NCBI GenBank assembly: GCA_024741835.1
Contig: JAENRP010000433.1
Span: forward strand, 1-32,533
DNA: 32,533 nucleotides
Direction of reading: 5' to 3'
Source of the DNA: Diplocarpon mali
Taxonomy: Eukaryota; Ascomycota; Leotiomycetes; Helotiales; Drepanopezizaceae
In this document: positions 22,140 through 30,255 of the stretch, piece by piece
How positions within the stretch are numbered: position 1 is the stretch's first letter
How the letters are laid out: every line of letters starts with the position of its first letter
The notes under the pieces: generated by a model
What the model saw: the letters and a program-made list of their open reading frames with translations, nothing else
Databases searched by the model: none
Told to the model about the DNA's origin: nothing
Program-made: the position numbers and the translations under genes

Positions 22140-23146
22140 GCTAAACGATTATTTAAAAGCTTTAGAGGTTTAATAAACGAATAAAGCTTTCAAACTTCTA
22201 ATAGTTTAGGTTCTTAATAAGCCTATCTGCGTATATCTCCTTAATAAGGAGGTAGATTATCTAGAAGCTTCCTCTCTAGTACTCTTAGCAGATTTATATA
22301 TTATTAATTTCAATATATTAAAGGCTTATCTTAATCTTCTTATTCTTTATAATAATTAGCCGAATCGTCTATTAATTATTATAATATATATTCTATTTAA
22401 AGAGAGAGTCTATACGAATCTCCTTAAAGAGGCGTTTTATAGCTATTATCTCCTTTGTAATAGAAACCATACTATAGAGTTCTACTTTAGTAAAAGAAAG
22501 CGTAATAGTCGCTTGGCGATTCGCTCTTTAAATAATCAGTCTTTTAAATAGGAAAAAGATATATCCTTAAAAGGATCTGCAGGTCTCTCGGTCATCTTTA
22601 AAAGAAGCATCTAAAGACGCAACCAGTTAGTATTCCTTAGCCTTAAAGCTATAGGCAATTCCTAAGAAGCGTATACTATATAAGTATTAAAGCGTCTAGT
22701 CCGCGGCTAAAAGGTACTTAAAGCTTGGATTAATTAAAAAGAAAGATAGTTAAAAGACTATAAACGCAATATCCAAGCGTATTATAATTGCTATATAAAG
22801 AATAAAGCCTATTTTCTCTTAATACTCCTTTACCCTTTCTAAGGAAGCTTACCTTAAGTTCTTAATAAACTCCTTCTTTAGCAGTAGAGTACTAGGCACT
22901 CTCCTTATATTAGCTCTGAACTTTTAAGCGATCTTCTCAATATAAGTATTATAAACTAAGAAGATCCTCTTTACCTTCTTATCTTAAATAATCCTTACTC
23001 TAAGGAACTAAGAGATATTTCTTATAATAGTAAGCTTATATGCCCTCTTTAAGTCTTCAATTAGACGAGTCGCCTAATTTAGGTTAAAGGCCTTATATAA
23101 TACTTGAATATCGTTAATATAAAATGCTATAAAGATTATACAATCC
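22140..23146 (-). pseudogene. Copia-3 reverse transcriptase and RNase H, 3' part (truncated)
   Basis: The minus strand reads a copia RT from just above its YxDD box (here YINDI, near 23110), then LKRAYKLTIIRDISWFLRVR, TYIEKIAQKF, PSTPLLKKEF, GFILYIAIITRLDIAF and LLAADQTLQYLYSIRFL. RNase H follows: DASFKDDRETCRSFQGYIF (about 22630-22575), RANRQATITLS and KEIIAIKRLFKEI (about 22430). It ends near 22145 after KFESFIRLLNLQSF. Upstream it is cut off by insertion of copia X at 23147. The open plus-strand frame across 22250-22550 is its shadow. Stops are TAA/TAG. Confidence 0.85.
23142..23146. repeat. Presumed target site of copia X, right copy (AATCC)
   Basis: The five bases before the X LTR. The partner copy would lie beyond the right edge, so it cannot be confirmed here. 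Confidence 0.4.
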
Positions 23147-23341
23147 TATTAAGATAGGTGATATAGCTATTACTCTAATGTATTATTATATGACCTTACT
23201 GCTTAGTCAATAGGATATTGATATATATATAGCTATAAGGAAGAAAGGGGTAACCTTCCTTCTTTAACTCTTACTAATATATTAACTATTAACCTTTAGA
23301 AGTTTCTATTACCTACTACGCCGACTTACTTAAGCTTAATA
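23147..23341 (+). repeat. 5' LTR of copia X, right copy (195 bp)
   Basis: Begins TATTAAGATAGG and ends GCTTAATA; same length and ends as 1801-1995 in reverse. The palindrome CATATG of the left copy reads TATATG here (23187-23192). Confidence 0.8.
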
Positions 23342-23352
23342 GGTTATAAGCC
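23342..23352 (+). other. Primer-binding site of copia X, right copy
   Basis: GGTTATAAGCC directly after the LTR; with RIP of one TG reversed it complements the anticodon stem-loop region of initiator tRNA-Met. Confidence 0.6.
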
Positions 23353-23458
23353 TTAGCTAAACTCATAATAGATTATTAACTTCCTTTAAAAAGCACTTGC
23401 GCTATAACTATTAGTAGGAAGTTAAACGAAACTTATAGTAAGAGGCGAGCAATCGGCG

Positions 23459-23476
23459 AATAAGAGGTATAATTCC
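23459..23476 (+). repeat. First leader repeat of copia X, interrupted by Gypsy-2
   Basis: AATAAGAGGTATAATTCC; Gypsy-2 follows its last base. Further copies of the unit lie at 30029-30045, 30069-30085 and 30103-30119, with shorter ATAAGAGG-type copies at 30149 and 30214. Confidence 0.8.
23472..23476. repeat. Target-site duplication of Gypsy-2, left (ATTCC)
   Basis: Repeated at 30004-30008 directly after the right LTR; the left X copy (about 1667) shows the site with a single ATTCC. Confidence 0.93.
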
Positions 23477-23783
23477 TGTAACGGCTGCACCTCCACTTGG
23501 TGCAATTACCTAGGAGTACGGCGTTTTAAGGTTTTGCAATCTCGATTCGATATAGGGTTATTTCGAATTGATCCTAAAGGTGCAAAAGGATATTCTTATA
23601 TAATATTATATAAATGGATAAAGAGCCTTAAGCTGCTTATATATATAAAGAAGAAGGGCTCTCCCTTAAGGAGGGTTCTCTAACTTCTTTGTTTCCTTTA
23701 TATTAGACCTATAGAATACGCCTTTTATACTACTTCTTGCTCTTATACTTAATCTCGTACTTCGGCGGTTTTGTATTATTATA
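23477..23783 (+). repeat. 5' LTR of Gypsy-2 (307 bp)
   Basis: Starts TGTAAC and ends ATTATA (GTTACA in the right LTR). From 23509 on it aligns without gaps to 29729-30003 with about 36 differences, all transitions, and in about 33 of them this copy carries the A or T. The first 32 bp do not match the right side. Confidence 0.9.
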
Positions 23784-23785
23784 TT

Positions 23786-23798
23786 AAATGAAGAAGTT
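23786..23798 (+). other. Candidate self-priming site of Gypsy-2
   Basis: AAATGAAGAAGTT, two bases inside the LTR, is complementary to AACTTCTTCGTTT in the right LTR (29902-29914), allowing one RIP transition. That site is where transcription would start, 40 bp after a TATA box. This is the arrangement used by self-priming Tf1-type elements. Confidence 0.6.
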
Positions 23799-25425
23799 CT
23801 TTTCTACTAGGGATAGCTTTTAATAATATCCTACCCCTTTTGAAAATCGATTTGCGGTCGTTTCGACTTTCGATAGAGTCAGGATCTTAAAGATCTCTTA
23901 GATAAACTAGAAGCTTGAGTATAGCTTATTAACTAGTATAATTGAGAAATGCTTTTATTAATCGGATTTTCTCAACTACTCCTTTTATAGAAGTACTATA
24001 GGTAGAAGTTAGGAGAGCACTATGCTATTAGAACCCTTTTTCTATAGAACCCCTTTTTAACCGAATTACTACCGAAACCTAAATTGGTAAAATAAATTCC
24101 CTATTAGCCAGAAGTCAGCAAATACGGAATATACCCGGTTTGTTCGGAGAACCAGCTTCTATAGGGAGTACCCCTACCCTAGCTCCTAGGGCCGGACCTT
24201 CTTCTGCTACTAAGGGCAAAAGACCATAATGCTATAGCTAAGCTAATTAAGATAAATAAGACTTTTTAAACCCGAATATCTTATAAGAAATAGTCTTAAG
24301 TTTAGAGGAATCCTTATAATACTAAGATCAATTTAATTAATAACTATAAAGTAAGATTAGCAGGATTGCCTAAGCTATCTTTGGCCTAGAGACCCTAGCT
24401 TATTAAAGCCAAGAGACGGCTTAGCGCATATATTAGACTATTAAGCGAGAATCTACCTACCCTTAAGAGACCTAGCCTCTTTTAAAAGTCGATATAGATA
24501 TAAAACGGCTAAAAATTCAGCTAATTAAAAAGATCACCCCCTTTGATAATAGGACCTCTTTAATATATAAGCAGTAGTTAGCTTTAGTCTAAGACCGATT
24601 GTAAGTTAATACTAACTTGTATTCGAATAAGCAAGCTCGCTAAGCCCTTATTTAAAGATCTACTATAGGATAAGCTTAAACGTACCTCGAACCTTAATAC
24701 CTTTCGAAGACTAACCCCTTTCGGAATTGTTAAGAAATAGTAGAACTACTAAGTAGTTACTTTTTAATTAGCTAAGAGGTAGACCTATTTCGATCCACTT
24801 TCTATTACCTTTATATAAGAGAAGCCGGTCATTTTAAAGAAACTTTCCCTTAGTTTTAAGCCTGATTCTAATCTACTATAATCTAAGGAGAGGTCTTAAG
24901 ATCTAAGTAGTTCTTCTTTATATAGAATAAGATTATCCCTTAGCTTAAAGCTATTTGCGCCTTAGCTAAGGCCTTTTAAAAGAAGGACTATACTATTATA
25001 ATCAACTAATTGAATGCCTTTAATACTAAATGCTAAAGCAATCAACTTCTTAACCCTTCGACTAGAAGCAAGGCGACCTTAATATTATATTAAAAGATAT
25101 CCGATTCGCTCTTTAATAAGACTGCTCGCAGTTTGAGCGCTAGAAGTACTACTTAAGTTTCTAAGATACTAGCCTTAAAGCCTACTACCCCTTTTTACTA
25201 AGATACGCTAGCTAAGGCTAATTCTCTTACTTTACCCTTTAAGCAGGCTACCTACTAGACTTATAGTAAAACTAATCACTATAAGACCGAGTGCCCTTCT
25301 ATAAGTAAGATTAATACCTTAGAAGATGTAAAGGAAGTTAATTTAACTTTAGACTTAATTAAGAATAAGGTCGAAATAGAAGAAGATTAGGAAAACGAAA
25401 AGGCCTAGGAAAAGACTCCTACTTA
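23799..25425 (+). pseudogene. Leader and Gag of Gypsy-2 (degraded)
   Basis: The first about 250 bp are leader with no frame. From about 24050 a Gag-like frame follows: a Pro/Ser/Ala-rich stretch (GEPASIGSTPTLAPRAGPSS near 24160), then a poorly preserved capsid region with frames changing at least once, then a zinc knuckle near 25250-25295 reading Y-x2-Y-S-K-T-N-H-Y-K-T-E-C. That is C-x2-C-x4-H-x4-C with the first two Cys turned to Tyr. Start codon not identifiable. Gag would form the virus-like particle. Confidence 0.65.
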
Positions 25426-25428
25426 AGC

Positions 25429-28400
25429 TTGCAAAAGTGCAACTTATTAAAGCTAGATCTTAACTCTTTAATAGGAGGGAAGCAATTCTTAACCTTTTAT
25501 ACTATTAGTATAAATGGACTTAAAGTATTATTATTAGCTTTAATAGATACTAAAGCCCTTAGTTATCTGTTTTTGAATTATTCCCTTTTTATATATCTTT
25601 CGAAAGCGATTGGTTTTAAAATTCTTCCTCTTTTAGCCCCTATTCCTATCTATAGATTTTAAAATACTATTTGCATATAAGCTATATATTATATGCGCTT
25701 TCACTTAACAATTGATAGAAGGCGTATTTATAACTACCCTTAGGTTATTCTCGACCTAAGCTAGCGCGATACTATTATTAAAGTTAAATAGATACGCTGA
25801 TTCTAATTCAAACTTAACTTAAAGGAAAACCAATTCATATAGCCTTTATATTACCTCTTATCTCTTTAATTTATAAAAGAAATTATCATTTGTCTTCCCC
25901 CTTTTAAAGGACTTTGGATCCAATCTAATTATTAAGCTAATATTAATTATAAAGAATAGGAAATGGCTATAGATAAAGCTCGATAGATTAATAGAAGATA
26001 GTCTTATATTAATTTAATAGTCCTAGCTAGGCGCAAGATCCCTATTACTATTACTAGGCCAGCGCCCTTACCTATAACTAAGCTAGATCTAGGAAAACAG
26101 TCTAATATAAATCGATTATAATCTGACCCTATTTGCAAATGCCCTAAAGCTGCAGTTCCTATTTGCAAAATCAGCGCTAACGCCTTTTATTATAATATAA
26201 AGCGTAAGGAGACTAAGTTCTTTTAAATTAATATTTATAAAGTGGATAGGATTCTAAAGGAAAAATATAAGCTTAAGAATCTTAATATCGAAAAGCTAAT
26301 TAACAATCGACTCTTAAAATAGTACCGATCTCTAAGATAAGCCTTCTTAAAAAGGGATGCAAATACCCTCCTTCCCTATCGGTACTACAATTATAAAATA
26401 TAGCTAAAAGGGCCCTTGCCTAACGCCTATTCTCCCTTCTACTATCAATCTACTAAGGAGCTTAAGGTTATAAAGGAGTACTTACTTAAGAATTTAGATA
26501 AAGGCTTTATTAAGATAAGTACTAGCCCCTTTGCTTCGCTAGTACTATTTATAAAGAAGGCCGATAGTAGCCTCCGATTTTGCATAGACTACTAGAAGCT
26601 AAACGCATTAACTTAGAAAGACGCTTACCTAATTCTAAGGATAGATAAGCTTTTAAGGTAAGTATCTAAAGCTAAGATTTTTATAAAACTAGATATTCGA
26701 GCTACTTTTAATTAGATATAAATGGACCTTAAATTAAAGGAATATACTACCTTTTAAATAAGGTATAGATCTTATAAATATAAGGTTCTCCTATTTAGCC
26801 TTTATAATAGACCTAGTACTTATTAGTAGTATATAAATAATATTCTTTTAAATTACTTAAATGATTTTTATATAGTATATTTAAATAATATTCTAATTTA
26901 CTTTAAGAATATTAAAGAGTATTAGGGCCATATTGAAAAGGTGCTAAAACAACTCTTAAAGGCTGGCCTTTAAGCAGATATTAAAAAGTGCGAGTTCTAT
27001 ATTACTTAAACTTAATATCTTAAATACATTTTAATAATAACTAGGATCGAACTAGACTTTAAAAAGGTCGAACTACTGCGCAATTAGAAATACCTAAAAA
27101 CTATTATTAAAGTGAAGTCCTACTTAGGATTTTGCAAGTTCTACTAATAATTCATTTGCAACTTTAGGCTAATCGCTAAACCTCTTTCTATTTTAACCCA
27201 ATTAATAGTACCTTAGAATTAGATAGAAGAGTGCCGAATCGCTTTTAAAGAGCTTTGCAAGTAGTTGCTTTCAATTCAGCGGATTTACTATTTTAACCCC
27301 GACTTGCCTATAAAGCTGGAAACTAATGCTTCTAATAGCATTATCGCTAGAGTACTTTCTTAATAATACTCTGATAAGCAATAATATTCAATTGGCTTTT
27401 ATTTGCATATACTCTTTAGCTATAAACCTAATTGGGAAATATATAATAAGGAACTCTTTACTATTATTAAATCTTGCTATAAATGGAGACCTAAGCTTAT
27501 ATTACTTAAGGAGTGAGTTTATATTTATTTAGATTACCGCTCCCTTAAGTACTTTATAACTACTAAGGTTCTAATTGTAAAATAGTGCTGATAGATGGAA
27601 TTTTTATCTGACTTTAATTTTCGAATCATATACACTCTTAGTAAAGACAACTAGAAGGCTAATATTCTTAACTGTTAAAAGTAGGATATACCAGTTTATA
27701 AATAAGCGAAGCTAAATAGCCGATCTTAAGTTTTGCTTTCTCTTACCTGATTAGATACTTAAATTAATATCGAACTGGCCGATAAATTTCTCGCCGAATC
27801 TGCCGAAGGCACCTTTGCCTTAATATTAAACGATACTCCCGATTTAACCTTAAATTGACTTAAGGATTCCTTTAATTTGATTAAGAAGCTTTATTAAGAT
27901 AATCGCAAATCCTTTTAAGAGATTTATACTAACCTTCTTAAGAATTACTCCTTAAAAGACGGATTGCTTTGCTTTAAGGAGCATCTTTATATATATTATA
28001 ATACTCTCTTATATACTTATTTAATTTAGGAAGCTTATAACCAACCTTTAAGCGCGCACCTTAGTAGCTTAAAGACCTATTAACTTCTTATTCTTAAGTA
28101 CTATTAGGTTAGGATAGGTTTGGATTATAAAAGATTTATTACAAACTGCAGACCTTATTAATTCTCGCATTTAAAGACAACTAAATAATAAGGCCTTTTA
28201 TAGCCTTTCCCTATTCTTAACTATCTTATGCAGCACTTATATATAGATTTTAAGGATTTTCCTTTTAATAAGTATAGCTTTGATCGAATCCTGGTTTTTA
28301 TAGACCGACTTAATAAGAGCACTATTATAATTCCTTATTAAAAAGATATTAACGCTTAAGGAACTGCCTAACTATTCGTTTAATAGATTTATCGATTCGG

Positions 28401-29400
28401 CTATACTTTAGAGACAATTACCTTAGACCAAGGCCTTTAATTCGTCTCCTTATTTTAAAAAGAGTTCTACTATATTATTAATATTAAGATTAAACTCTTT
28501 ATAGTATACTATAAGGAGACTAATAGCTAAACGGAGATTATAAATAAGTATATTAATTTAAGGCTATAGCCTTTTATTAATTACTATTAAGATAATTAGA
28601 GTAAGCTAATTCTATTAATAGATTATACGCAATTGATTCTCTCTTATACTTTAATTAATATAATCTTATATTAGCTTAGGTTTAAAGTTATACCTTAGAT
28701 AAGTTGGGACTAGATCTTTTTAAAACCGTCTAGCCTATAGGAGAGATTGAATTAAGTAGAAGCTAGGCTAATAGTAGAAAGGATATACTTAGCTTAGGAA
28801 GTAGCAAAAGGCAATATAGAACGCGCTTAAGAGAAAATGCGTAAGTTTACAAATTAATACCAAAGGGAGATTGATTAAAAACCTAGAGATATAGTCTACC
28901 TTTTAATAAAAAATCTTAAGAACTACTGCCTTAGTAGGAAACTGGCCAATTAATAAGATAGTCCTTTTAAGGTTCTTAAGAAGGTAGGCAATTTATATTA
29001 GATTAAGCTGCTTATAGGTTTTATAATATATAATATCTTTGCGCTAGAGCTACTATTTAAAGATCTGCAGAACCCTTTACTAAGTTAGAAATAACCTTAG
29101 CCTATTATAGAAAAGATTATTAGGTAAAAAGAGTATAAGGTATTTAAGATACTAAGTGTACGCCTATCTTAAGGAAACTTAGAGTATTAAGTCAAATGGA
29201 TTAGTTATAACCTTGATTTAAGTTAGTATTATACTTTAAATTTTATAAGATCCTTATATAAGATTCGCGACTTTTATTAGGCTAATCTTATAAAGCTAGG
29301 ACCACCTTAGAACCTATAAGCTTAGCTAAAGGCTTAGGAAAGTGGTATAGATAATTATAGTTACTTAGAAGACGATAGGCCAGACGCGAAATAGGTTAGT
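25429..29400 (+). pseudogene. Pol polyprotein of Gypsy-2 (protease, RT, RNase H, integrase, chromodomain; degraded)
   Basis: Protease begins near 25429; its active-site D-T/S-G lies in ALIDTKALS (about 25534-25560). RT starts near 26470 with LDKGFIKISTSPFASLVLF, contains LDIRATFNQI (about 26690), and its YLDD box reads YLNNILIY (about 26879), both Asp changed to Asn. RNase H follows around 27290-27680. The integrase linker and core include LYIDFKDFP (about 28235), TLDQGLQF (about 28420) and NS-x-TEIINKYI (about 28530), so D, D, E are all kept. A chromodomain lies near 29120-29310 (KEYKVFKILSVRL, KWISYNLDLS, FIRSLYKIRDFYQANL), a module that steers integration to marked chromatin. Stops are TAA/TAG with rare TGA. 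Confidence 0.88.
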
Positions 29401-29464
29401 AAATAAATCTAAAAATATAATTAAAAAAAAAAGAAGAAAAAATAATAAAAATAGAAAAATAATA

Positions 29465-29728
29465 ACACTAGGCCTACTACCCCTTCCTCTTACAACTCCT
29501 CCGACCCCTCTTCCTCTGCGCTTAAGGAGATAAGCTCCAACTCTATTCTAGAGCTAGAGCTCGCCTCCTATCTACGCCCCCGCTCGGAACGACCCCGACC
29601 TCCTCTTGCCGCTGCTGGCGCCGCCCTACTGGCCGCCGCGCCTGATGCTACCCTCGTTACTGCGAGCCCCCCTCCTCCTACGAGAGACTCCGCCGCCACA
29701 GCGGTCCGCTCTGCCGACGCGGCGATAG
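29465..29728 (+). other. GC-rich, little-mutated 3' end of Gypsy-2
   Basis: In sharp contrast to its surroundings this stretch is GC-rich with many CpG. One frame (PSSYNSSDPSSSALKEISS, then RPRSERPRPPLAAAGAALL) is open from about 29465 to 29725 and, apart from TAG/TAA at likely RIP sites, carries on through the LTR. It may be the disordered C-terminal tail of Pol after the chromodomain. Few CpA targets may explain why it escaped RIP. Confidence 0.5.
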
Positions 29729-30003
29729 CCTAGGAGTACGGCGTTTTAAGGTTTCGCAATCTCGATTCGATGCAGGGTTATTTCGAATCGACCCCGAAGG
29801 TATAAAAGGATATTCTTGCATAATATCACGTGAACGGACAAAGAGCCTTGAGCTACTTATGTATATAAGGAAGAAGGGCTCTCCCCTAAGGAGGGTTCTC
29901 TAACTTCTTCGTTTCCTTCGTATTAGACCTATAGAATACGCCTTTTGCACCACTTCTTGCTCCTATACTTGATCTCGCACTTCGGCGGTTCTGTGTCGTT
30001 ACA
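29729..30003 (+). repeat. 3' LTR of Gypsy-2 (shared part)
   Basis: Aligns to 23509-23783 and ends GTTACA before the ATTCC duplication. It is much less RIP-altered than the left LTR. The expected TGTAAC start is not seen upstream; 29697-29728 differs from the left LTR start by about ten transversions. It retains CACGTG (29827-29832). Confidence 0.85.
29862..29868 (+). promoter_or_regulatory. TATA box in the Gypsy-2 LTR
   Basis: TATATAA lies 40 bp before AACTTCTTCGTTT (29902), the inferred transcript start that pairs with the primer site inside the left LTR. Confidence 0.55.
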
Positions 30004-30008
30004 ATTCC
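30004..30008. repeat. Target-site duplication of Gypsy-2, right (ATTCC)
   Basis: Matches 23472-23476. Confidence 0.93.
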
Positions 30009-30255
30009 CTATTTAGCCAACCTATATTATAAGAGGTATGATTCCTTGCTCTATAACCCTTTAGTACTATAAGAGGTATAATTCCTTGCTTTACTATATT
30101 TTATAAGAGGTATAATTCCCTGCGTCATAGCTTAAAAAACCCTTTTTGATAAGAGGACTTCCTCCCTATTTAATACTTCTATAATACCTACTATTTAATT
30201 ATTTCGACTTTTCGATAGGAGGAGTGCCCTTAACCATTTAATTTATTTGATTTTA
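30009..30255 (+). repeat. Leader of copia X with repeated ATAAGAGG units, right copy
   Basis: Non-coding stretch before gag with three 17-bp units (30029, 30069, 30103; consensus ATAAGAGGTATAATTCC) followed by shorter related units at 30149 and 30214. The left copy shows the same arrangement in reverse. Confidence 0.75.

Larger units (their letters stand above)
23477..30003 (+). mobile_element. Complete Ty3/gypsy chromovirus Gypsy-2 (RIP-degraded)
   Basis: A 6.5-kb gypsy element with LTRs ending TGTAAC and GTTACA, a 5-bp ATTCC duplication, gag, protease, RT, RNase H, integrase and a C-terminal chromodomain. The chromodomain and the self-complementary primer site place it with fungal chromoviruses of the Tf1/Maggy kind. 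It is nested in the leader of copia X. Confidence 0.93.

Noticed and set aside
22250..22550. Fairly open plus-strand frame
   Set aside because: Antisense shadow of Copia-3 RNase H, which has clear family motifs on the minus strand.
27326..27532. Plus-strand ORF of 68 codons
   Set aside because: Out-of-frame reading within Gypsy-2 RNase H.
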